DNA from: Desulfobacterales bacterium HSG17
GTDB taxonomy: Bacteria > Desulfobacterota > Desulfobacteria > Desulfobacterales > Desulfococcaceae
Length of the DNA stretch: 49,907 bases
Direction of reading: 5' to 3'
NCBI GenBank assembly: GCA_030377945.1
Contig: JAUCGD010000004.1
Span: 1-49,907, forward strand
The notes under the pieces were generated by a model, which was not told the origin of the DNA, searched no databases, and worked only from the letters and a program-made list of their open reading frames with translations. This document shows positions 1-10,983 of the stretch, piece after piece. The number at the start of each line of letters is the position of its first letter. Position 1 is the stretch's first letter. Both the position numbers and the translations under genes were made by a program.

Positions 1-2
1 AT

Positions 3-3000
3 CATTCTGTTCAATACGTTAAATCTATTAAATACTTATATAAGGTAGCCGAAGGTGACGAGTTTACCCCCCTTGCTGTTACCGGTTTAATTCTCCGGGA
101 TGGAAGCAATTTTTCAACAGATAGTGGCAGGGCTGTAAGTTTGGAACTACCTGAATATGTTCCTAATGTTGATTTAGATGCCTCTCCCATGAATTTATGG
201 ATTGACTGTGATAAAAGAATTTTAACTGAACCGCCTTTTTTAGTAGAATTAAAGCATAACGGCCCATTGGATCGTTATCTCGGAATTTCCCCTGATATGT
301 TTATTACTGAATGTACTGTAACAACCGGTCCGGGAGAGGCGACTTTTTATGTAACACCGCCGGCAGAAGGAGATTGGAAGGTGCTGCTTCCAGGCGGTAT
401 TTATGACGATAGCAATACACCTCAAGAACCTTCCGAGATAACCCTGAAACTGGATGGATTGAAACCGATTGTTGTTGAACTCAAAGGCGATAGTCTTAAT
501 AAGCTTGGCTTATATAGCATCTCGCACCTATACGAATCAGTTGGAACGAGAATCGTGACTGCTGCATTTTCAACTCCTGTTATTATTAGGGATATTAATC
601 ACGCAAATGCAATATTCAGTTTTGAAAATGCTATTATAAAGGACATGTCAGGTTCGGGAACAAAATATGATTTTACAATAGAGTTCCTGCCCGGTTCTAA
701 TGGTACCTATAAAATGTATCTTCCTGCAAACAGAATCGAAACTAATGCAGGCAACACCAACCTGACCTCAAACACCATTTTTACTGAAGTTGACGGTGCT
801 CGGCCCACAGTTGTCCTTTCATGCGACTCAATAAACAAACTAGGTTATGTAAACACCAGGACTGTCACTGTTAAAGCAATGTTTTCCGAACCTGTTTACT
901 TTACTTCTCTTTACGCTATTAAAGTAACCAACGGTTCTGCAAGCAATCTCTTATCTTATCCTCACGACGTCATCTTTGTCAATAAGCAAGAATACACCTT
1001 TGATGTAACAGCTGATACAGACGGTGAAGTAAAAATAGAAATTATCGGCAATATTACAGATTCAAACCATAACCATCATATAGAACCGGAGCCTTTTTTA
1101 TTACATTATGACCTTGCTGAGTTCAAACATGTTGAACTTATAAGGGTTTACAATGATACAAAACCCTCTCAAATAAAAATGATCGCAAAATTTTCTGACA
1201 ATGTTTATGAATATTCATTAGACAAAATGACAGTAAGCAACGGGTCTCTTGTCAGTTCTTCTTGTGATGGGGATTTGTGTACGTTTTTCATAGATGCCGA
1301 ACCGGACGTTGAAGTAGCATTAACCCTTTCCGAGGGTGCAGTAACCGGTTTTTCAGGCAATAAAAACACCGACACTGTCTCTCTTTCAGCAATTCGTGAC
1401 ACTACTCAGCCCACAGTTACCTATACAACCAACCCAATAACCGGACCGTCGCAGTCCGCAAACATAAGTCCTGTAACCGTTACTGCTGAATTTTCAGAAC
1501 CGGTTTTTGATGCTTCCATTTTAGATCTTTATTCTAACTATGCTGATGACTTTGAAGCGCATTCCGCTTATATTGCCAAAAGTTTTTATTGTAGAGTTGA
1601 TGATAATAAAGATTGTGAAATGTCCATTGTATCCGCTTCAAGAACAACATACACCTTTGAAGTAATCCCTTCTGAAGAGGGGACAGTAAAAATCATGTTT
1701 AATAACCATGTCGTTGACTACTCAGGCAGCTATCTCTCTTCTTATGATAGAGATAGGGGCTACACATTTGATTACGACATCACAGCACCTGCAATCAAGC
1801 TTTCTTGCGATACGAGCGGCTTTACAAACACCAGTACTAACAAAGTTACAGCAGAATTGTCAGAGCCGGGTATTACAGATTTTACAATTGATGATGTGGA
1901 TGTAACAAACGGAAGCGTATCAGGATTTGAAGGTTCAGGTGAAACATACTATTTTAACGTAACACCTTTAGCTGACGGCATCGTAACAATAAATATTCCC
2001 AAAGATGCGGTTAGTGACAAAGCCGGCAACAAAAGCGAGGCAGCAGAACCTGTTTCAATAACTTATGACAGTATTGTACCGGGAGTTACGCTTATATCCA
2101 TGGCCCGGCAACTAGATATCGTAAAAGGAAAGTTCCTGGTTGTTGCAAAATTTTCAGAAGAGGTTACAGGGTTTGATATATCTGATCTGAAAATAGTCAA
2201 CGGAAGAGTTGATAAAATAGCAGGCAAAGGAAATACATATTATTGTTTTATGGGTCGTGAAGATGACGGGCTGATGTCAATAAATATTCCGGAAGGTATG
2301 GTTACCGACATGGCCGGCAATAAAAATACGGCATCAAACATTATTGAACTGGAGATGGATCCTACCCCTCCTAATGCAACTATTAAAAAAGACCTGTCAA
2401 AACCTTCAAACGGCTTGGAATTCAGCGTTATAGTCGAATTTTCAGAACCTGTTACAGGCTATCTTGAATATGCTGATATATTTACAGATCTTATTCCCGG
2501 CTCCGGATCTATTTGGTCTATTTCCATAGATAATCATGTTAGCGATGGAAAAATTTTCACATTTGATGTAAAACTGATAGTACATGAAAACTCATCCTCA
2601 TCTTCCCCTACCGCAGAGATATTGAAAATAACTATTCCCCCTGATGTAGTTTTTGACAAGGCCGGTAACGGCAATACGAATATTTTAGTTAGTGGTGACC
2701 CTTCCGCAACATTGGAGCATATAATTGACTATACTCCTCCTGCCGTAAAAGTGATTTATCCATGGGATCTTTCTTATGGCGGAAAAAGAAGTGCCGCTGC
2801 CAGGAAGACCCCGACCACTAATACGAGTACCAATTCCGATACCCTGGTTTTCAGTGTGGTATTCAGTGAAGAAGTTGAAAATGTTGATGCAGCAGATTTC
2901 ATTGTAAACAGCGATTCAACAGCCGGTGTTACCGATGTAACAGGACCTTATGCTTATATTGACGGTCAATATTATTATCTTGTAACAATATCAGGCGGAG

Positions 3001-6000
3001 ATACTGCATCTTTTAACGGCAGTGTGGAATTGAAACTGTCCCCGTCAACAGATATAACCGATATTGCAGGCAACCCCATGGGATCTTTTGAGCCGGAAAC
3101 ATACGAAGTTGCTGTTGTTGATAATATCGCACCTGATCTTGTTATAAATCAGGCTCCTGAACAGGCTGATCCCACAATCGGCAATACAATCTGGTTTACA
3201 GCCGAATTCAGTGAACCTGTCACAGGTTTTGAAGGTACGGATGTGGCCTTAAGCGGAACTGCCGGTGCATCAACTGTGGTTGTTACAGGAAGCGGGTCCT
3301 CTTATAAGATTGCAGTTTCAGGAATGACAACCACTGGAGTTGTTCTTGCTTTAATCCCGCCCGGCATGATACAGGACCTGGCCGGAAACTTTAATAATTT
3401 TTCCGCATTCACAGATAATAGTGTAACTTATTATAACGGAATCTTTATATCCGGTAATTATATATTTGATCCTGCCACAGATGAAGACACTGTTTTAAGC
3501 GGTGTACAGATTTCATCTATTCTTGCAGATCAGTCCATCACAGTAGTTGATATTGATACAGCTACATCAGGCATAGCTGTAACTGAAATTACAGGAAACG
3601 GAAAATGGCAGTTTTCTTCAGACTCAACTGATGGTAATAATGGCGGTTGGACGGATTTTGATCTGACAGACACACCTTCAAATTCAGCATCTCTGCTTCT
3701 GGACGAAAATACATGGCTCAGGTATGTACCTGACAATATAAAAGAAGAAAATCCTGTTATTACATTCAGGCTCTGGAATCAGACAACAGGAACAGCATCT
3801 GCCGGCAGCACTGCAAATTATGCAGATACATCTGTTAACGGCGCAGGAACAGCCTGGTCTTCAGGTACTGCCAAAGCAAGTCTTTCAATAACAGCGGTTA
3901 ATGACATACCCACTTTAACTTCATTTGCAGATATTATCAGCACAACAGATGAAGATAAAGAAATTAAAATAAGCTTTGCAGACCTGGCAGCCCAGGGCGA
4001 TCAAGCTGATATTGACGGAATTGTAACAGGGTTTGTTGTAAAATCCGTAAAATCAGGGTCCCTGAAAATAGGGGAAACATTATACAGTGCCGAGGCTTTT
4101 GATGATACTGCCAATAATACAATAGACAGCTTAAAAAATGCTTTTTGGACACCTGCTGAAAATGCAAGCGGCAGCTTAGACGCTCTTCAACTGGCTGCAA
4201 AAGACAATAATGACGGTATTTCAGCAGCAGGAGTTATTGCACAAATATTAGTAACACCTGTTAATGACCGGCCAAATCTTACAGCCTTTACAGACCCTGT
4301 TGACTCAATAACAGAAGATAATGTTGTTGAAATTACCTTTGCAGATCTGGCAGCCAAAGGAGATGAGGCTGATGTTGAAGGAAGCGTAACCGCCTTTATT
4401 GTGGCAGCCGTAAGCTCAGGTTCTTTAAAAATAGGAACTGATGCCTCCACTGCTACGGCTTTTGATGCAGCAGCAAACAACACAATAGACGCGCTGAACA
4501 AAGCCTTCTGGACACCGGATGAAAATGAAAGCGGTATAGTAAAAGCCCTTGAAGTAGCGGCACAAGACAATACCGGACTCTTGTCATCAGTAATCAGTAC
4601 ACAGGTATCAATAACTGCTGTTAACGATATCCCGACCCTGACGGAATTTTTAATCCCTGTGGGCCAAGCATATGAAGATACAGAGCTTGAAATAAGCTTT
4701 GAAGACCTGGCAGCCCAGGGAGATCAAGCTGATGTTGACGGAACTATAACAGGATTTGTTGTAAAAGCCGTTAATTTCGGTTCCCTGAAAATAGGCGCAG
4801 ATGCAGCCTCAGCCACAGCCTTTGATGCAGCAGCCAATAATATAATAGATGCAGCAAACAAAGGATACTGGACACCGGATGAAAATGAATATGGGGTAAT
4901 TGATGCTCTTGAAGTGCTTGCAAAAGACAATGAAGGCTCTGTTTCTGAAACAGCAAGTGTTATTGTTCAAATACCGGTAACGGAAATAAATGATATTCCT
5001 GTTCTAACAAGCTTTACAGCCCCTGTTAAAACAATAGATGAAAACACAATTGTTGAAATATCTTTTTCAGACCTGGCAGCCCAGGGAGATCAAGCTGATG
5101 CAGACGGAAGTATAACAGGCTTTATTGTAAAAAACCTGAAGTCAGGAGCTCTTAAAATAGGGGCAGATGCAGAAACAGCCGTAGATTTTAGTACAGCCAA
5201 CAATATTATTGACTTGAATAACAAAGGATTCTGGACACCGGCTGAAAATGAAAGCGGAGATATTAATGTTTTTGAACTAATAGTACAAGATGACATGGGC
5301 GGATTATCCACACCTGCGGTTATTGCACAGGTATCAGTAACAGATTTTAACCTGCCGCCAACTTTAACAGCTTTTGCAGCACCTGTTGATGCAACCGATG
5401 AAGATACTGAGGTTGAAATAAGCTTTGAAGACCTGGCAGCCCAGGGAGATGAAGCTGATATTGACGGAATAACAACAGGCTTTGTTGTACAAAGTATAGC
5501 TTCAGGAACTCTAAAAATAGGACAGGATGCAGAAACAGCCTTGGATTTTGACAACTCTGCCAATAATATAATTGACAGTACAAACAAAGGCTTCTGGTCA
5601 CCACCGGAAAATGCAGACAAAACACTTGATGCTTTTTATGTTCTTGCAAAAGACGACAAAGGCAGCTTTTCCAATACAACAGGTGTTGCAGCCCAGGTAT
5701 CAATAACACCTGTTAATGACATACCGGTCTTAACATTATTTAAAGCCCATGTTGATACGGTAATTTCAGGTACTGATGTTGAAGTCTCTTTTGAAGACCT
5801 GCTGTTCATGGGTAATGAAGCTGATATTGACGGAACCGTAACAGGTTTTATTATAAAGGCTGTAATTTCAGGTTCATTAAAAATAGGTGCAGATGCGGGT
5901 TCGGCCCTGCCCTTTGATCCTGCATCAAACAATACAATAGATGCAGCCAATAAGGGGTTTTGGACACCAGGTAAAACAATGGGGAATACAGATGCTTTTG

Positions 6001-9000
6001 AAATTCTTGCAAAAGACAGCAACGGTAATATTTCCGATACTGCCGGGGTTATTGCACAGATTTATGTTTCAGATAATGATGCCCCGATTATTACCTGTCC
6101 TGACTCTATAAACATGCCCGCAGCCGGACCTCTTACAATTGTAACATATGAGCTGCAAGTATCTGACAATACCGACAGTGTCGTATTTATAAGCTATGAC
6201 AAAAATCCGGGTTCGGATTTTGAGCCGGGAACAACACCGGTTACTGCAACAGCAACTGATGAATCAGGCAATTCTTCCCAATGCACCTTCCAGGTAACAA
6301 TTAATGAATATGACTTTGGAGATGCATACGGATTTAACCTGCCGACTATGAAAGCTGATAACGGTGCAAAGCACCTGGTGGACGGTATAACCTTTCTTGG
6401 TGCAGGTGTGGATTCTGAAATTGATGCAAATCTGGATGTAGAAGCAGATACAAAAGCAGCCGGGGATGATAATGACGGCAATGATGATGATGACGGGGTA
6501 GTTTTTACATCAGCATTACTTCAAAATGCAGAAGCTTCAATTGAAATAACAGTGTCTGTAACAGGATTTATCAATGCCTGGATTGATTTTAATTCAGACG
6601 GAGACTGGGAAGATCAAGGTGAACATGTATTTGCCGATGCAGCCCTGGTTCCGGGTCTGAACAGCCTTGCTTTGATGATACCGGGAGATGCGGTACCGGG
6701 AAAAACACTCGGCAGATTCCGCTTTTCCACTGTTCAGGGACTTTCCTTTACCGGTGCAGCAGAAAACGGGGAGGTTGAAGATTATGAAATAAACATAATA
6801 TCTTCTATTGCAGCTCACGCTCTTTCTATAACAAAAACAGGGACAGGAACCGGTATTGTAAGCAGTTCCCCAAAAGGAATCAAATGCGGTAATGACTGTA
6901 CCAAGGATTATAATGAAGGCACACAGGTTACACTTATAGCCTCGGCAGAACCCGGTTCCAGTTTTACAGGCTGGTCTGGTTCGTGTTCAGGAACAGGAGA
7001 TTGTGTTGTTACAATAAACGAGGTCGGCAGCGTAAGTGCCGCATTTGAAATATTTTCTGTACCTCAATACAACTTGACCGTATATAAAGATGCAGATGGA
7101 AGCGGAAACGGAAACGTAATTTCGGATATAGGCGGTATTTACTGCGGTATTTACTGTTCTCAGGATTATGATGAAGGCACCCGGATTACACTAAGAGTTG
7201 AGGCCGATACAGACTCGAAATTTACAGGCTGGTCAGGCCCATGTTCAGGAACAGGGGAATGTATTGTTGCAATGGATCGAAAACAAGAGGTAACAGCCCA
7301 GTTTGACACAACAATTATACCCCAATATACCCTGACTGCCCATAAGAACGGAACCGGTTCCGGCACAATAAACAGCGCACCTGAAGGAATAAACTGCGGT
7401 GATGCCTGTTCCCATGATTATGACATGGACACTATGGTAACACTTACAGCTTCAGCAGATGAAGGTTCCGTATTTACAGGCTGGACAGGCGGCGGATGTA
7501 CGGGAACAGCTCAATGCTCTGTTAAAATAAATACATTGCAAAATATTATTGCAAGCTTTGAAAAGCCTGAGATGCTGATACCGGACAAGGAAAATGACGG
7601 CATGTCTGATGAATGGGAATTGGAAAACGGGCTTAATCCTGATGATGCTTCAGATGCCTTAGCTGATAATGACAATGACGGGCTTAACAACCTGGAAGAA
7701 TACACTTATAAAACCGACCCTGATAACGGGGATTCTGATAATGACACTATAAACGACGGAGATGAAATTGAGGCCGGGATAGACCCGAACGATAACACAG
7801 AAAATGATCCTGACAATATCAAAGACGAAGACAAAGACGGAATTGCGGATTTCTGGGAAAAACTTTTTGGCCTTGATCCGACTTATTCGTATGACGGAGA
7901 ACTTGATGCAGACAATGACGGGCTGAGCAATCTTGAAGAATTTACTCTAAGGTCAAATCCCAATAATCCTGATACAGACAATGACGGAATGCCTGACAGA
8001 TGGGAATATGATTTTGGTCTGAATCTTTTTGATCCTTCTGATACAGGAATTGATACGGACGCAGACGGCCTGAACAATCTTGAAGAGTACAGATCCTCAA
8101 CCCGCCCTGATAAAGAAGACACAGATGAAGACGGAATGCCGGACAGATGGGAATATGATTACGGTTTTGATCCTGTTGATCCTTCAGACGCTGCTCTTGA
8201 TAGAGATAATGATTATCTGAGCAATGCCGGGGAATACAAACACTCAAGCAATCCCGATATTACAGACACAGACAAAGACGGAATGATTGACGGCTGGGAA
8301 AGCTTTTATGAATTAAATCCCAGTGACTCGTCAGATGCACAGACCGACCCTGACCAAGACGGGCTTGTCAACCTGGATGAATACTTAAACAAAACCAGTC
8401 CCAATCTTTTTGATTCCGACATGGACGGAATGCCGGACGGATGGGAATATGATAATAATTTTAATGTAACTGACAGGGCAGACAGGGATCAAGACCTTGA
8501 CAATGACGGAATAATTAATGTTTTAGAGTTCCTTATGAATACTGATCCTGGTACTGCCGAAGCAAACAAAGACCTGGATTCAGACGGAATGCCCAACATA
8601 TGGGAAAAGGAAAACGGTCTTAATCCTTTATCCTGGCAGGATGCAATGGCTGACAATGATAATGACGGGGTTATCAACCGGGATGAGTATTTAAAGGGCA
8701 CTAATCCCAATATTTATGATCCCCCGGTTATTATTGAACCTGAAGAACCTGTTGTACCGACTGAACCGGCTGCTGATGAAGACAATGACGGAATACCGGG
8801 TCAATGGGAAACAGAAAACGGCCTTAATCCGACAGACCCATCAGATGCACAGGCTGATCCTGATAATGACGGACTGACAAACCTTGAAGAATATGAAACC
8901 GGAACCGACCCCAGATTAGCTGATACGGACGCAGACGGAATGCCTGACAACTGGGAAAAGGAAAACGGTCTTAATCCGACAGACCCGTCAGATGCACAGA

Positions 9001-10544
9001 GCGATGCTGATAATGACGGGCTGGCAAACCTGAAAGAGTTTACAAGTAGCACTGACCCCAATACAGCCGACACAGACGGGGATGGAATAAATGACGGGGA
9101 TGAAGCTGCTTCAGGAACAGATCCCCTTGACCCGGATATTTCAACACCTGGAGAAAATCCTGATACAGATAAAGACGGAACCGACCCTGCAAGTCCCCAG
9201 GAATACCCCGCTGATGTGGATTCTGATAATGACGGCAGGAGCGATCTGGTTGAATATGCTGAAAATACGGATCCTGATGTACCTGATACCTTTGAAATAA
9301 GTCATATGTTCAATGATGACGGTTATGCAGATGACCAGGGTTTTGTTCTCCATATTGTTTCACAGAAAACCGGCGGATTTAAAATGGCAATTGAAACCCA
9401 GGAAGGGGAAATAACAGTCAGTTCTGATAAATTTACGGGAACCGGAAGTTTTGAAGACCCGCTTATATTTACCTGGACTCCTGAAAGCGGATATACAAAG
9501 GTTTATGAAAATACCCCGCTTCCAGGTGATACAAGCTATGACGTAAATTGCAGGTTTTATGCTGATGCAGGTACCACGCCATTTGTTTACACTGTAAAAT
9601 ATTCGGATTATGCAGGCTTGGAAAGCAAACTGCTTGATACGCGGGAAAATCAGAAAAATTTTGAAAAATTGTATGAGGCAGAATCCCCGGCAGTCAGCAG
9701 GATGCAGCGTGTATTTGACCCGTCTTATTCCACTGAATTTAACTATTATGTAAGAGACCGGGCAGGTCAGTACCGCCATGTTGTTATCAGGATACCGGTT
9801 ATAGATTATAAATATCTTTACATTAATGACCTTGAAGGAATCAACCTGGGCTACAACCCGGAAACCGATACCTTTAATATAAATGCCGAAAACAACAAGA
9901 TGAAGCTTGCTTACGGAGATCTTCTGCAAATCAAGATAGATACCTATAATTTTGGGGGAAATACCGTTGCAGAAGGTATGACAATTGAATTTGAAGCTGC
10001 AACAGGGCAGTACAAAGGATTTCCTGTTTGCTACAATCCAAAACAAGGGGGTGAGCAATCAGGCAGAATCCAGGAAGCTCCGGGCATAGAGTTTTCAATA
10101 AAACTTAACCCGAATGCACCGGCCTATGAGGTAATCAAATCCATAAGCGAGGCTCCGAGACTCATATCTTTTATGATAAACGAAATCGGAGACGGGCATA
10201 AAGGTTTTGTCAAGACAGACACTCCTTTTGAAGTAAATAAAAGCGGTGTGGCTGTATTTGAAATAAATCATTTGACTTCAATAGGCTTTGTTGTGGAAGA
10301 TGCAGATAAGGATAAAATGCCTGATGACTGGGAAAACAAAAACGGGCTGGATATGAATGATCCCTCTGATGCAGATAAGGATTCGGATAATGACGGAATG
10401 ACAAACCTGGAAGAATTTACAGCCGATTTCGATCCCCAGGTAAATCCGTCAGTATCAGAACCGGGATCAAACATACCTGAAACTGCTGATGATGACGGAG
10501 GCAGCAGCGGAGGATGTTTTATTTCTGCATCTCAGCAGCCCTAA
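3..10544 (+). CDS. Giant multidomain surface/secreted protein, copy 1 (5' end outside window)
   Basis: The frame is open to the left edge: no stop occurs between base 3 and the TTG at 141, so the true start and any signal peptide lie upstream. More than 3,500 residues are visible. Order by nucleotide: degenerate Ig-like repeats of the Big_12 type (FSEPVTGF, then DKAGNKN) to about 3420; a cadherin-like domain with DEDT and LRYVPDN (about 3450-3890); six ~120-residue repeats containing SLKIG and YWTPDEN (3903-6072); a HYR domain (to about 6305); a GEVED domain (WIDFNSDGDWED, NGEVEDYE; to about 6800); three InlB-type repeats (FTGWSG; to about 7563); about nine Ca-binding TSP3-like units (NDGMPDRWE; to about 9280); a conserved C-terminal module and one last TSP3-like unit. 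The protein ends in CFISASQQP with no membrane segment, unlike its downstream paralog. Probable role: exported adhesin or matrix protein (inference). Confidence 0.85.
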   Translation, partial: HSVQYVKSIKYLYKVAEGDEFTPLAVTGLILRDGSNFSTDSGRAVSLELPEYVPNVDLDASPMNLWIDCDKRILTEPPFLVELKHNGPLDRYLGISPDMFITECTVTTGPGEATFYVTPPAEGDWKVLLPGGIYDDSNTPQEPSEITLKLDGLKPIVVELKGDSLNKLGLYSISHLYESVGTRIVTAAFSTPVIIRDINHANAIFSFENAIIKDMSGSGTKYDFTIEFLPGSNGTYKMYLPANRIETNAGNTNLTSNTIFTEVDGARPTVVLSCDSINKLGYVNTRTVTVKAMFSEPVYFTSLYAIKVTNGSASNLLSYPHDVIFVNKQEYTFDVTADTDGEVKIEIIGNITDSNHNHHIEPEPFLLHYDLAEFKHVELIRVYNDTKPSQIKMIAKFSDNVYEYSLDKMTVSNGSLVSSSCDGDLCTFFIDAEPDVEVALTLSEGAVTGFSGNKNTDTVSLSAIRDTTQPTVTYTTNPITGPSQSANISPVTVTAEFSEPVFDASILDLYSNYADDFEAHSAYIAKSFYCRVDDNKDCEMSIVSASRTTYTFEVIPSEEGTVKIMFNNHVVDYSGSYLSSYDRDRGYTFDYDITAPAIKLSCDTSGFTNTSTNKVTAELSEPGITDFTIDDVDVTNGSVSGFEGSGETYYFNVTPLADGIVTINIPKDAVSDKAGNKSEAAEPVSITYDSIVPGVTLISMARQLDIVKGKFLVVAKFSEEVTGFDISDLKIVNGRVDKIAGKGNTYYCFMGREDDGLMSINIPEGMVTDMAGNKNTASNIIELEMDPTPPNATIKKDLSKPSNGLEFSVIVEFSEPVTGYLEYADIFTDLIPGSGSIWSISIDNHVSDGKIFTFDVKLIVHENSSSSSPTAEILKITIPPDVVFDKAGNGNTNILVSGDPSATLEHIIDYTPPAVKVIYPWDLSYGGKRSAAARKTPTTNTSTNSDTLVFSVVFSEEVENVDAADFIVNSDSTAGVTDVTGPYAYIDGQYYYLVTISGGDTASFNGSVELKLSPSTDITDIAGNPMGSFEPETYEVAVVDNIAPDLVINQAPEQADPTIGNTIWFTAEFSEPVTGFEGTDVALSGTAGASTVVVTGSGSSYKIAVSGMTTTGVVLALIPPGMIQDLAGNFNNFSAFTDNSVTYYNGIFISGNYIFDPATDEDTVLSGVQISSILADQSITVVDIDTATSGIAVTEITGNGKWQFSSDSTDGNNGGWTDFDLTDTPSNSASLLLDENTWLRYVPDNIKEENPVITFRLWNQTTGTASAGSTANYADTSVNGAGTAWSSGTAKASLSITAVNDIPTLTSFADIISTTDEDKEIKISFADLAAQGDQADIDGIVTGFVVKSVKSGSLKIGETLYSAEAFDDTANNTIDSLKNAFWTPAENASGSLDALQLAAKDNNDGISAAGVIAQILVTPVNDRPNLTAFTDPVDSITEDNVVEITFADLAAKGDEADVEGSVTAFIVAAVSSGSLKIGTDASTATAFDAAANNTIDALNKAFWTPDENESGIVKALEVAAQDNTGLLSSVISTQVSITAVNDIPTLTEFLIPVGQAYEDTELEISFEDLAAQGDQADVDGTITGFVVKAVNFGSLKIGADAASATAFDAAANNIIDAANKGYWTPDENEYGVIDALEVLAKDNEGSVSETASVIVQIPVTEINDIPVLTSFTAPVKTIDENTIVEISFSDLAAQGDQADADGSITGFIVKNLKSGALKIGADAETAVDFSTANNIIDLNNKGFWTPAENESGDINVFELIVQDDMGGLSTPAVIAQVSVTDFNLPPTLTAFAAPVDATDEDTEVEISFEDLAAQGDEADIDGITTGFVVQSIASGTLKIGQDAETALDFDNSANNIIDSTNKGFWSPPENADKTLDAFYVLAKDDKGSFSNTTGVAAQVSITPVNDIPVLTLFKAHVDTVISGTDVEVSFEDLLFMGNEADIDGTVTGFIIKAVISGSLKIGADAGSALPFDPASNNTIDAANKGFWTPGKTMGNTDAFEILAKDSNGNISDTAGVIAQIYVSDNDAPIITCPDSINMPAAGPLTIVTYELQVSDNTDSVVFISYDKNPGSDFEPGTTPVTATATDESGNSSQCTFQVTINEYDFGDAYGFNLPTMKADNGAKHLVDGITFLGAGVDSEIDANLDVEADTKAAGDDNDGNDDDDGVVFTSALLQNAEASIEITVSVTGFINAWIDFNSDGDWEDQGEHVFADAALVPGLNSLALMIPGDAVPGKTLGRFRFSTVQGLSFTGAAENGEVEDYEINIISSIAAHALSITKTGTGTGIVSSSPKGIKCGNDCTKDYNEGTQVTLIASAEPGSSFTGWSGSCSGTGDCVVTINEVGSVSAAFEIFSVPQYNLTVYKDADGSGNGNVISDIGGIYCGIYCSQDYDEGTRITLRVEADTDSKFTGWSGPCSGTGECIVAMDRKQEVTAQFDTTIIPQYTLTAHKNGTGSGTINSAPEGINCGDACSHDYDMDTMVTLTASADEGSVFTGWTGGGCTGTAQCSVKINTLQNIIASFEKPEMLIPDKENDGMSDEWELENGLNPDDASDALADNDNDGLNNLEEYTYKTDPDNGDSDNDTINDGDEIEAGIDPNDNTENDPDNIKDEDKDGIADFWEKLFGLDPTYSYDGELDADNDGLSNLEEFTLRSNPNNPDTDNDGMPDRWEYDFGLNLFDPSDTGIDTDADGLNNLEEYRSSTRPDKEDTDEDGMPDRWEYDYGFDPVDPSDAALDRDNDYLSNAGEYKHSSNPDITDTDKDGMIDGWESFYELNPSDSSDAQTDPDQDGLVNLDEYLNKTSPNLFDSDMDGMPDGWEYDNNFNVTDRADRDQDLDNDGIINVLEFLMNTDPGTAEANKDLDSDGMPNIWEKENGLNPLSWQDAMADNDNDGVINRDEYLKGTNPNIYDPPVIIEPEEPVVPTEPAADEDNDGIPGQWETENGLNPTDPSDAQADPDNDGLTNLEEYETGTDPRLADTDADGMPDNWEKENGLNPTDPSDAQSDADNDGLANLKEFTSSTDPNTADTDGDGINDGDEAASGTDPLDPDISTPGENPDTDKDGTDPASPQEYPADVDSDNDGRSDLVEYAENTDPDVPDTFEISHMFNDDGYADDQGFVLHIVSQKTGGFKMAIETQEGEITVSSDKFTGTGSFEDPLIFTWTPESGYTKVYENTPLPGDTSYDVNCRFYADAGTTPFVYTVKYSDYAGLESKLLDTRENQKNFEKLYEAESPAVSRMQRVFDPSYSTEFNYYVRDRAGQYRHVVIRIPVIDYKYLYINDLEGINLGYNPETDTFNINAENNKMKLAYGDLLQIKIDTYNFGGNTVAEGMTIEFEAATGQYKGFPVCYNPKQGGEQSGRIQEAPGIEFSIKLNPNAPAYEVIKSISEAPRLISFMINEIGDGHKGFVKTDTPFEVNKSGVAVFEINHLTSIGFVVEDADKDKMPDDWENKNGLDMNDPSDADKDSDNDGMTNLEEFTADFDPQVNPSVSEPGSNIPETADDDGGSSGGCFISASQQP
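3903..6072 (+). repeat. Six tandem ~360-bp coding repeats in giant copy 1
   Basis: Each unit encodes about 120 residues. It opens with DIPTLTxF, followed by an acidic stretch (DEDTEVEISFEDLAAQGD), then ADVDG, SLKIG, ANKGYWTP, and closes with VIAQVSVTPVN. The units resemble cadherin-like or tandem-95 repeats of large RTX-type adhesins, but I cannot name the exact family. The sixth unit differs in both paralogs: the usual PAEN or PDEN is replaced by PGKT or PGET. This suggests the array existed before the two genes separated. Confidence 0.8.
7582..9280 (+). repeat. TSP3-like calcium-binding repeat array, giant copy 1
   Basis: About nine units of roughly 50-60 residues follow the pattern DxDxDGMPDxWE-x-GLNPxDPSDA-x-DxDNDGLxNLEEY. 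Regularly spaced acidic loops of the DxDxDG kind are typical Ca2+ ligands of thrombospondin type 3-like and dockerin-like repeats. A tenth unit stands apart near 10310-10440, after the C-terminal module. The array is probably a rigid calcium-dependent stalk (inference from family). Confidence 0.75.
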
Positions 10545-10550
10545 CGATTT

Positions 10551-10955
10551 GGTGCGTTACGCTGACGCTAACGCACCCTACAATAAACAATGAACATAAA
10601 AAATAAATGTTCACGTAGGGTGCGTTAGGCGATAGCCGTAACGCACCATTATTCAACGCTAATGTTTCGGTGCGGTGCGTTACGCTGACGCTAACGCACC
10701 CTACAATAAACAATGAACATAAAAAATAAATGTTCACGTAGGGTGCGTTAGGCGATAGCCGTAACGTACCATTATTCAACGCTAATGTTTCGGTGCGGTG
10801 CGTTACGCTGTCGCTAACGCACCCTACAATAAACAATGAACATAAAAAATAAATGTTCACGTAGGGTGCGTTAGGCGATAGCCGTAACGCACCATTATTC
10901 AACGCTTAATGTTTCGGTGCGGTGCGTTACGCTGTCGCTAACGCACCCTACAATA
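10551..10955. repeat. Tandem array of a 123-bp palindrome-rich repeat (three units plus a partial fourth)
   Basis: Unit starts are at 10551, 10674, 10797 and 10921, giving periods of 123, 123 and 124 bp. Each unit has a hairpin GGTGCGTTA-loop-TAACGCACC, a spacer holding the small inverted repeat TGAACAT/ATGTTCA, then a second hairpin in opposite orientation. Units differ by only a few bases, for example gctgacgc versus gctgtcgc in the first loop. The fourth unit stops after its first hairpin, about 30 bp before the next gene. No coding content is credible here; a minus-strand frame through the array only translates the repeat. It fills the whole 439-bp gap between the two giant genes. Confidence 0.9.
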
Positions 10956-10983
10956 TATCTCTTGAAAGGAAAGGAAATAAATT

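Noticed and set aside
9360..10058. Minus-strand 232-codon frame opposite the C-terminal module of giant copy 1
   Set aside because: A similar shadow occurs at the matching place in copy 2 but broken into pieces; the plus-strand frame explains the conservation.
10519..10902. Minus-strand open frame of 127 codons across the repeat array
   Set aside because: It is just the 123-bp repeat translated three times (123 is divisible by 3), with no ribosome site and no family match.
10551..10955. Possible CRISPR array
   Set aside because: The segments between the repeated hairpins are themselves identical from unit to unit; there are no unique spacers and no cas genes.
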